Of a DNA stretch of 64,000 nucleotides, positions 17,987 to 28,085 are shown one piece after another. Location: positions 1 to 64,000 of the forward strand of contig JAIEAP010000010.1 in NCBI GenBank assembly GCA_029071325.1, written 5' to 3'. The notes below the pieces were generated by a model. It saw only the letters and a list, made by a program, of their open reading frames with translations, had not been told where the DNA came from and ran no database searches. Position 1 is the stretch's first letter. The number at the start of each line of letters is the position of its first letter. The translations under genes and the position numbers were made by a program. The stretch comes from Lachnospiraceae bacterium. Lineage in GTDB: Bacteria > Bacillota > Clostridia > Lachnospirales > Lachnospiraceae.

Positions 17987-20900
17987 CTAAAATCCAAGTT
18001 TTTCTCGAATTATATCAAGGTCTTTATCTTTATCAGAATCAGTAAAATCATAATTTCCATTAAAGAACAAATTCATCTGATTCAATCTTCTTCTCCCTCC
18101 GTTTCCAAACTTTTTCACAGCCTCGATTCCTCCTTGTAAATCCTTCCGCAAATAGTAATAAATAATATAATTTGGATTATTTATTACATTAACTTCACCG
18201 TCTTCATCAGGCGACAACCCATTATTGTATGCATAATCAAACATAGCCTCTAATTCTGTTTGTGTATAGTATGTCTTGTATCCATTCTGTTGATTATACA
18301 TATCAATTGCATTATTTAACTCCTGGGTATATATTTCTTCATTGTATTTAAATAACTCGTCATTTTGTTCTTCACTAATCACATATTTAGATTCTGAAAG
18401 ATCTCTTTCTTCATTAACCGCGGCAATAATAAATTCAATATCCTCATCGGTCCACCCCAATACCTGCTTCAATATGTCCCAATTTCTTCCTGTTTCATCA
18501 AAAGTGAATCCGCTTCCTAATGTCACGTTTTTTCTATTTTTTGCCTCATTTTTATCGCCTTTATCCAAATATGGATACATTTTCCCCCCCTCTGCAATCT
18601 TTAACCATTGAATATATTCTATACTAAGTTTGTTTAGATTTTCCGACATACCGTTTCTATTAGGCACATCTTCTTGCGTCTCCTTCCAAACCTTTTCACC
18701 TATATCCAATATGACCTTTCCTGCGCCTCCCGTCACTGCTCCATCCTGGTTCCTTCCTGCCATCTCTACCAGTTCCTGAAACCAGCTCCAGCTCTTAGGA
18801 TCTGCATCCCAGCCGCCGCCAGCGGAGGCCCCAGCATGGATCAACAAGTCACGGAATCCCGGGAGCTCGGGCACTCCAGTCTCACGGCTGCAATCTCCCG
18901 TCTGATGTTGGTACAACCCCGTATTTAAGGGCGCGCCCTTGATCTCGCTTCCTATGCCCGGCGAAACGGTCTTCGGCTGATGTAAGATTCCCGTTATGTC
19001 CGCCACGGTTCCGTCTGCCAGAATCGACACCCCTCCGTTTATGCCAGCTTCTGACACAGCTTTGGGCTCCCTTCCATCCAGATCCACATACTGTAACGGC
19101 CGGTTCCAGCAGTACACATAATGGTTTTGCGTATATGGCTCCCTCATGTTTCCACGCAGGACATCCTCCCCGGTAAATCGTCCCTGCGCCGCGTCATAAC
19201 TTCTCTCATGGGCATAGTACAGACCCGTGGTCTCGTCCATCTGGTAACCCGTATAGCGGAAAGGCTGCTTCATAAAATCCGCATTTTCACAATCTTCCCG
19301 GACAGGAAATCCAAATTCATCATATTCATAGCGCTCCCGGATATTTCCTTTCTCATCGGTCAGGAACCTTACGCTCCCTAAGTCATCTGATAGATAATAG
19401 CTGATCCTGTCTCCTTCTGATAACGCCGCTATTCCACCGTCCCAGATATATGCCTGTTCTTCCCCATGAGTCTCGTCCGCCGCCTGCATAAGATTGCGGT
19501 ATGATCTGGCTGGATCTGTGTCATAACGAATCTCTTTTTCCAGGGACAATTTTTCTGGGGTGCTTCCCTTATAAATCTTCTGTCCAACCCGCTGATTCCA
19601 GCCATTATATAGATATACCGTCTTTTGGATCTGACCTTCCTCCTGCCGCCATGCGCTGCACATCCGTCCCGTCGCATCATAAGCATATTTCGCTATGACC
19701 ATCCCGTTTTCTATGACTTCTGTCAGATTTCCTGCACGGTCATACTGATAAGACTCCTCTCTGCCGTTCTCCTCTTCGCAGATCAGCTGATTGTTTTCAT
19801 TATACGAATACGCAATCTTCTTCCAATCACCATTCTGGCAGACAGTCTTTCGAATCCGATTCCCAAAGGCGTCATATGCATAGCTTCGAATCAGCTCCTG
19901 ATCTTTTCTTACTTCTGTCAGACGGTTCATGGCATCATACGCATAATCGTAGGTCTCGCTGCCTTCCGTTTCCCCTTTCCACATTTTTTTCATCTGCACC
20001 TTATTGCCGCAGGTATCGAAACGATATTGATATTCTTCCACAAACTTTTTCCCCTCATGACGGATCTGAATCATATTTCCGGATGCATCGTACTTATAGC
20101 TGGTGCATATTCCGTTAGGCAGGCATTTCTCTGCGATCCGTCCTGCCTCGTCATAATGATAGCAGATAGAGCATTCTCCCAGGATAAGTTCCGTCAACCC
20201 TCCCATCTCATTGTATCTGTAAACGACTTCCCTGCCATTGGAATAACGGAGTCTGCTGCACTCTCCCAACGCACCTTTCCCATAAGCAGCCTCCCTGCCA
20301 TCCGGATCGGTCACTTTTATCACTCTGCCCATGACATCATATTCCATCCGGGTGACGCCACGCCAGTCTTGCATCTCTGTACAGTTTCCTTTTTCATCAT
20401 AACGCCACTCTGCTTTTCTGCCGTCTGCATAGGTAATTCCCGCCAGTTTCCCTTCCGAGGTATAGGTATAGCAGGTCTCATTTCCATCCGGATCTGTTTT
20501 CCGGATCATTCTTCCCGCCGCATCATACGCATAGCTTTCCTTCTGTCCCAATGCGTCCTGGACAGAAATAACTCTGCCGCACAGATCTCTTTCATAGACC
20601 GTGGTCTCCCTTTTCCCTCCGTTTTCCGCCGTCCCCTCATACCGGGTCACGCAGACCAGACCTCCCATACGATCATAGGTATAGCAGGTCTCGTTCCCAA
20701 GCGCATCCGTCACCTTTGTCATTTTTCCAGACACATCATATTCATAGCTTGTCACATACCCTAATGCGTCTGTCCTTTGGATCTGATCTCCCATGCAATT
20801 GTAGCGGTAAACTTCTCTTCTGCCATTCCCGCAATCTTTTTCTGTCAGACGGTTCTGGCTGTCGTATTGATATGTAATACTCTGTCCGCTCCGCTCTGTG

Positions 20901-22768
20901 ATCTGATACAGATTTCCGCTGTGATCGTATCGATAGCTTTCACAGCTTCCATCCGGATATGTTTTTCCAGTGAGTTCTCCCCGGATGCCATAATGGTATT
21001 GTGTTTTTGCTCCATATGGATCCGTCAATGCTGTAATGCTGCCTCTCTCGTCATATTCTATGGTAAAGGATGTTCCATCTGTCTGTTCAACAATTATGCT
21101 CCTTTGGTCTTCTTCATACCGGACCCGGGTAATCCGTCCAGCAGCGTCACTGATTTCCGTCATTCTTCCTTTATCATCATAGTGACTGCTATACGGTAAC
21201 TTATCATCCATTTTCAGCTTCAGAAGATGCCCGTCCCCATCATAAATAGCGTTGCTTTTTACCCCCAGAGCGTCGATGACCTGGGTCAGATTCCCCTGCA
21301 CATCATAGGAATAGCGTGTGATATTCCCAAGAGCGTCCTTGTGGCGGATGCACTGCCCTCTCTGGTTATAGGCATACTGCTCCTCCCCGTCTTCATATAC
21401 CGTTTTAGTGTGATGGTACCGGTCGTCATGGTAATACCGGATCCGGCTTCCATTCCGCTCCGTCAAGGTCACGCATGCTTCCGCTTCCTCATAGGCATAC
21501 TCCATGGCTCCCCCGTCCGGGAATTCCTGGCGGATGCACCGCCCCTCCCCGTCATAGGCGTTCCTTACCGTAACGATTCCTTCCGCATTGGTAATGCTCT
21601 CTAAATGTCCATGCGCATCATACCCATAGGTGAGCGTGTTCCCGTCTGCCCCGGTAACGGTCTCAAGGCGTCCTCCTTCGCCGTAGGCATATGACACAGT
21701 GCGCTCTGTGAGGCCTTCCTCCCCATTGTCCCCCGGAAGCGCCTCCCGTATCTCTAAGAGCCTTCCCTCTCCGTCGGAAGCGGTGCTGTAAACCAGACGG
21801 TATCCTGCCCCGTCCGACTCCCGGAAGATGCGGCAGGGCATCCCACCTTCATAGCTGAGACGGACCGTTCCATGGAAAGCTTCCTCCCAGCCGGTCAGCT
21901 TCCCCTGCGTATCGTAGCGGTAACGGATGCCTTCCGGGGTGGTCAGTTCGTATCCTTCCGTACCTTCGGTCAGGCGGTTTCTGGTACCGCTCCCCCAGAA
22001 GCTTCCATCCCTGCCCCGCTCGTACCGTTCTTCGTGTCCGTCCCCGGCGCAAAGGACTGCTTCCTCTTCCATCCGTCTGATACAGCTCTCCCAGCTGAAC
22101 CTCCAGCCCTGTCCCAGCAGTCCCTTCTCTTCCGACAGGGCGTTGTAACTGCGGCGGATGATAAGGGGCGGATTCCCGGGAATCCGCAGGTCTTCCTTTT
22201 CGTAGGTAAAGTTCCCGGTGCTCAGGTTCACCGGGTCGCCGCTCATGCAGACACCTTTCACGTGCACACCGTGCAGCGCCGCCTTTAACGCCTGCTTCAA
22301 CTGCTCCAGCGCATCCTCCGATGCATCCCATGCCCTCACGCAGGCTTCGTATTTCTTCCGGAAGTCTTCGTAGCTCCCACTGTCCGCCCCTTCCGGTATC
22401 AGGGCGCTAAGATCCTTGATCCTCGCCGTAAGGCTCCTTACATCCGCCGCCACCGCGTCCAGTCCTGCCGCCTCTCTACGGTCCCCCTGTGTGATGTCCC
22501 GAAGGAGCCGTTCCAACTTCCGACTCATCTCCTTCCGGTAGGCTAAGAATTCATCCGTCCGAAGGCTGTCCCGAAGGCGCAGGACGTCCTCGTAGAGCCC
22601 CTGATCCCTGACGTCTGCCGGCAGAGATGCTAAGACTGCCGCAATGTCCCGCATTTCTTCGTACAGTTCTTTCGTGATCTTATCTGCTGCTTCCATGAGC
22701 TGCCCGGTATCACGGATCAGCCCTTCAATGGCTTCTGTATGAAATGTCCTTGTTTTTTCGATTCCCAT
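17987..22768 (-). CDS. RHS-repeat polymorphic toxin with GH24 muramidase-like C-terminus
   Basis: 1593 residues. About 1-165 is a charged helical domain without a Sec signal, fitting a T7SS-targeting region. It is followed by the pre-RHS motif GDPVNLSTGNFTYEKEDLRI (about 175-200), then many YD repeats (YxYDxxGnl) to the RHS core (DDLGSVRFL... YHYDxxx ... YTGYQMDETTGLYYAHERSYD) ending at YVDLDGR near 1230. After a linker, residues 1380-1575 look like a phage-type lysozyme: IAEGGKMYPYLDKGD with the catalytic Glu, VTLGSGFTF in place of TIGYGHT, FDYAYNNG, and GRRRLNQMNLFFNGNY, the GH24 RRxxE/LFxxG-type ending. Expected action: muramidase on target-cell wall. Ribosome site GGGGAG before the ATG. 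The first 1.55 kb is almost identical to the other RHS gene. Confidence 0.88.
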   Translation of the reverse strand: MGIEKTRTFHTEAIEGLIRDTGQLMEAADKITKELYEEMRDIAAVLASLPADVRDQGLYEDVLRLRDSLRTDEFLAYRKEMSRKLERLLRDITQGDRREAAGLDAVAADVRSLTARIKDLSALIPEGADSGSYEDFRKKYEACVRAWDASEDALEQLKQALKAALHGVHVKGVCMSGDPVNLSTGNFTYEKEDLRIPGNPPLIIRRSYNALSEEKGLLGQGWRFSWESCIRRMEEEAVLCAGDGHEERYERGRDGSFWGSGTRNRLTEGTEGYELTTPEGIRYRYDTQGKLTGWEEAFHGTVRLSYEGGMPCRIFRESDGAGYRLVYSTASDGEGRLLEIREALPGDNGEEGLTERTVSYAYGEGGRLETVTGADGNTLTYGYDAHGHLESITNAEGIVTVRNAYDGEGRCIRQEFPDGGAMEYAYEEAEACVTLTERNGSRIRYYHDDRYHHTKTVYEDGEEQYAYNQRGQCIRHKDALGNITRYSYDVQGNLTQVIDALGVKSNAIYDGDGHLLKLKMDDKLPYSSHYDDKGRMTEISDAAGRITRVRYEEDQRSIIVEQTDGTSFTIEYDERGSITALTDPYGAKTQYHYGIRGELTGKTYPDGSCESYRYDHSGNLYQITERSGQSITYQYDSQNRLTEKDCGNGRREVYRYNCMGDQIQRTDALGYVTSYEYDVSGKMTKVTDALGNETCYTYDRMGGLVCVTRYEGTAENGGKRETTVYERDLCGRVISVQDALGQKESYAYDAAGRMIRKTDPDGNETCYTYTSEGKLAGITYADGRKAEWRYDEKGNCTEMQDWRGVTRMEYDVMGRVIKVTDPDGREAAYGKGALGECSRLRYSNGREVVYRYNEMGGLTELILGECSICYHYDEAGRIAEKCLPNGICTSYKYDASGNMIQIRHEGKKFVEEYQYRFDTCGNKVQMKKMWKGETEGSETYDYAYDAMNRLTEVRKDQELIRSYAYDAFGNRIRKTVCQNGDWKKIAYSYNENNQLICEEENGREESYQYDRAGNLTEVIENGMVIAKYAYDATGRMCSAWRQEEGQIQKTVYLYNGWNQRVGQKIYKGSTPEKLSLEKEIRYDTDPARSYRNLMQAADETHGEEQAYIWDGGIAALSEGDRISYYLSDDLGSVRFLTDEKGNIRERYEYDEFGFPVREDCENADFMKQPFRYTGYQMDETTGLYYAHERSYDAAQGRFTGEDVLRGNMREPYTQNHYVYCWNRPLQYVDLDGREPKAVSEAGINGGVSILADGTVADITGILHQPKTVSPGIGSEIKGAPLNTGLYQHQTGDCSRETGVPELPGFRDLLIHAGASAGGGWDADPKSWSWFQELVEMAGRNQDGAVTGGAGKVILDIGEKVWKETQEDVPNRNGMSENLNKLSIEYIQWLKIAEGGKMYPYLDKGDKNEAKNRKNVTLGSGFTFDETGRNWDILKQVLGWTDEDIEFIIAAVNEERDLSESKYVISEEQNDELFKYNEEIYTQELNNAIDMYNQQNGYKTYYTQTELEAMFDYAYNNGLSPDEDGEVNVINNPNYIIYYYLRKDLQGGIEAVKKFGNGGRRRLNQMNLFFNGNYDFTDSDKDKDLDIIREKLGF

Positions 22769-22783
22769 GCTTGTTCTCCCCTG

Positions 22784-23074
22784 TTAATCCTTGATTGCCG
22801 CCCCATTCTTATAAGCCCCATCCAGTTCCCGAAATGACGCCGCACTGTTTTGCATCATTCTCTGCAATTTGATCATAAAATCAGCAGCGGCGGCAACCGC
22901 CTTCCGTTCCGTCTCCAGTTCCTCCCGGATAGAATCCCTGTATTCTCCCCTGCATTGCGCCATAGCATCTATGAGTGCTTTGTATTCTCTGTTTACATAA
23001 CTTTTGAGATTTACTTCCGCTGAGTTTTTGATGCTCTCTGTCGCCTGTGACACTTTCCCATAATCTATCTTCAT
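22784..23074 (-). CDS. small helical T7SS protein (WXG100/LXG-associated type)
   Basis: 96 residues, fully helical by composition: VSQATESIKNSAEVNLKSYV, then a charged helix ERKAVAAAADFMIKLQRMMQ and a tail ELDGAYKNGAAIKD. It has no W-x-G turn, so it is not a classic EsxA, but its size, position and helix-turn-helix layout fit the WXG100 superfamily or the helical partner proteins (Lap type) encoded upstream of LXG toxins. It ends 15 bases before the muramidase RHS gene, so it most likely binds the helical N-terminus of that toxin for delivery to EssC. The partner role is inferred. Confidence 0.65.
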   Translation of the reverse strand: MKIDYGKVSQATESIKNSAEVNLKSYVNREYKALIDAMAQCRGEYRDSIREELETERKAVAAAADFMIKLQRMMQNSAASFRELDGAYKNGAAIKD

Positions 23075-23087
23075 TGTACTCCCCCTT

Positions 23088-23372
23088 TTAAAAGTAATCC
23101 TTTTCCTTTAACACACGCTCCATGGATTCCAGCCGTTTTTCTGACGTATCAAAATCCTGCTTTAACCGGGGCAGAATCTGCTGCTCCATACTATTGACCA
23201 GCGTGTTGATCTTACGGCTGGTATGTTCCGCATAGAAGCCGCCGTTTTGTGCGGTCAATGCTTTTACAGACGCCAATTCTCTCTGCAGTTCCCGGTAGAT
23301 ACTGCTATGTATTCTCTTCAGTGAAGCAGCCTTATCGTATGCTTCCCTATTCGCACAGATTGTCTTTGCCAT
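23088..23372 (-). CDS. small helical T7SS protein, second targeting-partner candidate
   Basis: 94 residues, helical: ANREAYDKAASLKRIHSSIY, a loop ALTAQNGGFYAEHTSRKI, and a C-terminal helix DTSEKRLESMERVLKEKDYF. The NGGFY turn between two helices is in the place where WXG100 proteins have WxG. It lies 13 bases upstream of the 96-residue gene. In T7SSb LXG systems two different small helical proteins pair with one toxin, and this pair just upstream of an RHS toxin has the same arrangement. No ready family name. Confidence 0.62.
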   Translation of the reverse strand: MAKTICANREAYDKAASLKRIHSSIYRELQRELASVKALTAQNGGFYAEHTSRKINTLVNSMEQQILPRLKQDFDTSEKRLESMERVLKEKDYF

Positions 23373-23390
23373 TTCCTTCGCTCCCTTCTG

Positions 23391-23900
23391 CTATAGCTGT
23401 GCTCTCAGACCATTGATCTCAGAACTTAATGTACCGATTCGGGAGGATATTCTCTGCTCCTGCCCCATAAGCCTGTCATGTATGGACAATGCTCTTGACA
23501 CCTTCGTATCCATTACAGCAATGTAATAACGGTTTCTGGTGCTCATACCGGAAGCCGCCTCACCTTCAAACATGCCCTTTACCTCAATCTGCGCATTGAT
23601 GGGATTTTGTCTATAGCGCTTCACATTGACATTCCATGCCTCTATAGAAGCGGCAATCCTTCCTCTTCCGTTCCGCAGTGCAGATGCATTACTGTTTAAA
23701 ATCTGTATCTGACTGTTTCTTGCTGTGATCTGATCCTGGATGCGCTTTTTCCGCGCCGCCTCCTGCTCTGCCTTTTGTTTGGCTTCCTCCTCCCTGGCAC
23801 GCTTTTGTTCCGCTGGCGAAGCTTTTGCCGCTTTTGCCGGCGCACCCGTCCCGGAAGCGCTCTGTTTCTTAGTCTTTGCGTTGCTACTGCTCTTGCTCAT
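23391..23900 (-). CDS. charged coiled-coil protein of the T7SS operon
   Basis: 169 residues. The first 55 are low-complexity Ala/Lys/Glu (KTKKQSASGTGAPAKAAKAS, then EEEAKQKAEQEAARKKRIQ), then a coiled coil QITARNSQIQILNSNASALR and a C-terminal helix RISSRIGTLSSEINGLRAQL. It resembles small coiled-coil proteins (DUF5082-like) placed next to WXG100 or LXG genes in Firmicute T7SS operons. It is between essC (16 bases upstream) and the two helical partner proteins. Function unknown; scaffolding or substrate targeting is possible. No signal peptide or membrane segment. Confidence 0.55.
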   Translation of the reverse strand: MSKSSSNAKTKKQSASGTGAPAKAAKASPAEQKRAREEEAKQKAEQEAARKKRIQDQITARNSQIQILNSNASALRNGRGRIAASIEAWNVNVKRYRQNPINAQIEVKGMFEGEAASGMSTRNRYYIAVMDTKVSRALSIHDRLMGQEQRISSRIGTLSSEINGLRAQL

Positions 23901-23916
23901 GTCCTCTCCTCCTCGT

Positions 23917-26900
23917 CTAACATTCCGGAATCATGATTTTCGTTGCTATTCCATTGGCAAACAGCAACCCTCTCGTCATCTCAATATGCTCCTGATAGGA
24001 TACCGGAAAAATATCTGCCTGCCCCTGTTCTCCCAATACCAGACCGTCGCCCGCATGCTTGATCCATGTGGTAAGCTCGTCATAGCCATGAAATCTGGCT
24101 GCGTGCACGGTAATGATAAACGTAACGCCCATATCAGCCGCCCGTTTCAATATTTCTGCTATGGTCTCCTCATATGCTTCATTCATTCTGCTGATAAATT
24201 CATCCGCTCCATCCGCCAGAACATATACCGGATCCTGAGCACATATGAATTCCCGCATGGTAAGCTCCGGGTTATCTGCAAGTTCCAGGCTGAATGCTTC
24301 TTGCCGTTCCAGCCCAAGGACTTCCATCTGCCGGACAAATGATGTAATATCCTGCTCCGGCTGCACATACGTTAAGTTTTCACGGCTTTTATATGTATTT
24401 AATTCTCTGTTTCTGGAGTCAAAGAGGTACACGGTCTCCCCTTTGTCTAATTGGTTCAGTACACATTTCAGCGCATTGGTCTTTCCTCTTCCGCTGTCTC
24501 CTACAATAGCAAATGGAGACTGGATGCGCTGCATTCCCTTTAACCGGACAGTTTCCACATCCAATCCTAAAACAATATCCATGCCGTCCGCATCCCGTTC
24601 GTATTCTGCCGTCTGCCCGTATTGGAAGCTTTCCGGCAGTACCGGTATCCTGGGCGCTCTCTGTCCCTCATAGCATTGATTGACTTCTTCGATCACGGCT
24701 TTGAGCTGCTGCATGTACTGGATTTCATCCTGATACGGCACCGCCGTATATAACTGCATGACATTGATTCCGTTATACTTCACCATTGCCCTCCCTTTGC
24801 AGTCCGGAAGCTGATATTCTCCCCGTCCTACCAGGCTGGCTACATCGGAAGCGTCGTACATATATCCCGCTATCTTGATCTTCATGTTGTTAAGGGTTCC
24901 ATACCGCACTGCGTGCTCGCTCTGCGCCGCAAAAACAAGATAGATCCCAAGCCCTGCGCCGTCTCTTGCCATCCGGGAGAATTCTTCTTCCTCCTCCACA
25001 CCGATCTCCTTTAAAATGTCCATATGATCCACAATGACAACGATTGCTTTTAAGGGCTGTCCCGCAATCTGATTGTACACCGTATAATTCTGTGCGGACT
25101 GCTTTGCCAGCATCCGTTTGCGCCGCTTCATCTCCGCCTGCATCAATTTAAAGAATTTGTCCCGTTTTTCCTCATCATCATAAGTAATATAATCCGCTGT
25201 ATGAGCAAGATTTTTCAGGGAGATCAGCGCACTGTTTCCGAAATCAAAGAGATAAAAGTTCAGCATAGACACGCTGTTCTTCCTTGCCAGGCTCAGAATG
25301 CAATTGGTGAGCATCATGGATTTCCCGTAACCCCCTGCTGCAAAATATCCGATATTGCCTTCTGTTTCCAGATTCACCACATATTCTTCCTGACTTTGCT
25401 GATCCGGTATATCCACCACGCCGATGGGTATGGTAAGATCCAGGGCGCTGCCCGCCCGGACATCCTGTTGCGGATTGGCAATCCTTTGGGGCAGCGGCGG
25501 CAGCCATGGTCTTGGGACTCTGGCACAGTGAAGCTTCGCAAATACATTGTCCAGATAGTCTACCACCGCTTCCAGTTCCGTCTGCCGCTTCCCCTGCTGT
25601 TCTTCTTCCGTATAAAGATCCTCATTCAGCAGGTCTCCCTGTCCCAGCTCATTGATGAGATACACCCTGTTATCCGCCTTCTGTGAGTCTCCTTCCTTCT
25701 CTGCCGGCGCACCGCTCCACGCTGATTGAAACAACTCATAGATCTCGTTGTTGCCCACCTGAAGATAGGCCCGTCCAGGCTGCGTAATAAACGCGGCATC
25801 GGGGGTCTTTAATATCTCACGACTGTCCCCCTCATCCTGCACCTTCAGCGCCAGCTTAAACTTTGAATTAGACCAGATCTGGTCGTCTACCACACCGGTA
25901 GGCTTCTGAGTTGCCAAGATCAGGTGAACGCCGAGACTTCGACCGATTCTTGCGGTGGAGATCAACTCCACCATAAAATCAGGCTGCTCTTTTTTCAATT
26001 CCGCAAATTCATCACTGATCAGGAACAAATGGGGTATCGGGGAATCTGCCTCTCCGCTCCGGAATAATTTATTGTATCCATTGATGTGATTCACGCCGTA
26101 TCTGCTGAATATCCTCTGCCGCCTGGTCAGTTCGCTCTTAATAGACGCCATGGCGCGCTTGCTCTCGCTTCCGTCCAGATTCGTGATAGTCCCCAGCAAA
26201 TGCGGCAGATTCTGAAACATCCCCGCCATCCCGCCGCCTTTATAATCAATCAGCAGGAAGCCCACCTCATAAGGATGAAAATTCACTGCAAGAGACAGAA
26301 TGTACGACTGGATCAATTCCGACTTCCCGGAGCCTGTGGTTCCAGCCACCAGACCATGGGGACCGTGCGCCTTTTCATGCAGGTTCAAATAGACGTACTC
26401 CTCATTTCCTCTCACTCCCAGCGGCACGGCAAGGGAACGGTGGGAGTGATTCTTCCTCCACCGATTTTCCGCCTGCAATTCCTCCGCCTGCCTGATCCGG
26501 TACATTTCATAAAAGGTGATGCTCTCTGGAATCTTAGATACGATTCCCTGCTCGTGATGAAGCACGCTTAAATTTCTTGCGATCCACTCCAGATTGGTCT
26601 CTCCAGTGTGATAAAGCATGAGCATCTGATCCACAAATACTTTCTCATTAAGCACCACTCTCCCTTTTTCCGAATCCAGCACCTCTACTACCGTCCCGAT
26701 ATGATCCGGTAGATTTTCCATCTGCTGCGTAGTGTAAATCACGGAAAACGCCATGTTTCTTCCTTCTTTATCCAGATACTCCATAACGGCATGAGAGGAT
26801 ATCAGCTTTGGATCGTCTATGACAAACAGAAAATACGGTGCAAAATACGCTTCGTTTTTCTTCTCCTCCCACTTCATTTTCCGGTCCTTCAATATCTGAT

Positions 26901-28080
26901 GCAGACTGCCCAATACCTGATCGCGCATATGCTCAGAATTGATGATTCCCCGTAAATTCAACATCTGAATCTTACAATGGGGCAGCCATTTCATCCATGC
27001 GAATTCATCCTCATACCGCTTATTGTAAATAACGATGATCTGCAGATCATGATAACTCTGGGCAAAGGCAAGCTGCGTAACCAGAAGCTTCACCTGCTCA
27101 TGCACATTTTCCTTATCTCCTACCAGTCCAAGATGCGCTCTTTTGAGATCCACGATCATAGGCTTTTCCTCAAGATACCCAAAGGTCTCTTTTAACGCTG
27201 CTCCCTCCTCCTCCAGTTCGTCCGCATCATACCTCGCATCACGGCTGTCAAAACGTATGGGAAAGCTGACGCCGGCATGGCTGTACCCTACGGATACCGT
27301 GAGGAAATCATCGTCGTGAATACTCCGCTCGTAAATTCTTGCACTGTACTCCTTCACCAGCCGTTCGATTTCTTCTATGCGCGGATAATTATAACGCCAG
27401 GCTTCTATCTCCTGTTCCCGGAGCCGGTTCAGTTCTTTCCGCTTATCCAGAAGATACTGCTGATACTGCATCTTACGCTTTTCATTTTTCTGACGGCAGG
27501 CTTTCCTCTCATTGAAATACTTTACCACGCTAAATAAAGTCGTCAGTACCGTGGTCAATGCCGACAGCATCATAAACGCACCCATTTTTAAGAACACACC
27601 CACAAGCACCGTCACTGCCGACATCAGGATCGGCGGTACAATGGTCTGTATCAGGCTTGTCTTCGCCATCTGCGACCTTTCCGGAGGATTCGCGATCTCA
27701 ATCGTATCCTGGGGAATCCGCTTTATGATACGGGGCGAACGCTTATAATCAGGAAAGCCCTCAAATTCATAATTGCGTTCCTGTATTTCCGGCAGTTTTG
27801 TGCGATAAGCTTCTTCCGGCGCCTGTATGAACAGAGCTGTCTCATAAAAAGTAAGACAGCACAAATCTAAGCGCAGGCGGCTCTCCTTATATAGGTCATA
27901 TGTCCTGCCGGTCTCAATGGGCTGTCCATTCAGGCTACACCTTTCACTACATCCATATACCTCCAGCCGATCTTTACGGACAATAATCTCTATCGCAGAG
28001 TCTGCAAGCTCAATATCCGCACCCTCAGCACCCAGTGTAAAAATATTTCTTCGTTCATACAATCTTTCCGTACTCGCCAT
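23917..28080 (-). CDS. essC: type VII secretion ATPase EssC
   Basis: 1387 residues, close to known EssC proteins. Residues 1-110 form FHA-like beta domain(s). A two-pass membrane region is at about 143-187 (IVPPILMSAVTVLVGVFL, then a second segment). Three FtsK/SpoIIIE ATPase modules follow, with P-loops GTTGSGKS near 582, AAGGYGKS near 913 and GDSGRGKT near 1196. The first module also has LLIDYKGGGMAGMF and ISDEFAELKKEQPDFM (Walker B). The second P-loop has an altered sequence. This is the inner-membrane motor that drives substrate export. It begins five bases after the essB stop, and its 3' end leads into the small helical proteins and the muramidase RHS gene. Confidence 0.96.
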   Translation of the reverse strand: MASTERLYERRNIFTLGAEGADIELADSAIEIIVRKDRLEVYGCSERCSLNGQPIETGRTYDLYKESRLRLDLCCLTFYETALFIQAPEEAYRTKLPEIQERNYEFEGFPDYKRSPRIIKRIPQDTIEIANPPERSQMAKTSLIQTIVPPILMSAVTVLVGVFLKMGAFMMLSALTTVLTTLFSVVKYFNERKACRQKNEKRKMQYQQYLLDKRKELNRLREQEIEAWRYNYPRIEEIERLVKEYSARIYERSIHDDDFLTVSVGYSHAGVSFPIRFDSRDARYDADELEEEGAALKETFGYLEEKPMIVDLKRAHLGLVGDKENVHEQVKLLVTQLAFAQSYHDLQIIVIYNKRYEDEFAWMKWLPHCKIQMLNLRGIINSEHMRDQVLGSLHQILKDRKMKWEEKKNEAYFAPYFLFVIDDPKLISSHAVMEYLDKEGRNMAFSVIYTTQQMENLPDHIGTVVEVLDSEKGRVVLNEKVFVDQMLMLYHTGETNLEWIARNLSVLHHEQGIVSKIPESITFYEMYRIRQAEELQAENRWRKNHSHRSLAVPLGVRGNEEYVYLNLHEKAHGPHGLVAGTTGSGKSELIQSYILSLAVNFHPYEVGFLLIDYKGGGMAGMFQNLPHLLGTITNLDGSESKRAMASIKSELTRRQRIFSRYGVNHINGYNKLFRSGEADSPIPHLFLISDEFAELKKEQPDFMVELISTARIGRSLGVHLILATQKPTGVVDDQIWSNSKFKLALKVQDEGDSREILKTPDAAFITQPGRAYLQVGNNEIYELFQSAWSGAPAEKEGDSQKADNRVYLINELGQGDLLNEDLYTEEEQQGKRQTELEAVVDYLDNVFAKLHCARVPRPWLPPLPQRIANPQQDVRAGSALDLTIPIGVVDIPDQQSQEEYVVNLETEGNIGYFAAGGYGKSMMLTNCILSLARKNSVSMLNFYLFDFGNSALISLKNLAHTADYITYDDEEKRDKFFKLMQAEMKRRKRMLAKQSAQNYTVYNQIAGQPLKAIVVIVDHMDILKEIGVEEEEEFSRMARDGAGLGIYLVFAAQSEHAVRYGTLNNMKIKIAGYMYDASDVASLVGRGEYQLPDCKGRAMVKYNGINVMQLYTAVPYQDEIQYMQQLKAVIEEVNQCYEGQRAPRIPVLPESFQYGQTAEYERDADGMDIVLGLDVETVRLKGMQRIQSPFAIVGDSGRGKTNALKCVLNQLDKGETVYLFDSRNRELNTYKSRENLTYVQPEQDITSFVRQMEVLGLERQEAFSLELADNPELTMREFICAQDPVYVLADGADEFISRMNEAYEETIAEILKRAADMGVTFIITVHAARFHGYDELTTWIKHAGDGLVLGEQGQADIFPVSYQEHIEMTRGLLFANGIATKIMIPEC

Positions 28081-28085
28081 CTCAT

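Noticed and set aside
19625-20764. Long open frame on the plus strand across the RHS repeats
   Set aside because: It is antisense to the YD repeats, whose regular codon pattern opens the opposite strand. Similar long frames appear opposite the second RHS gene and recJ.
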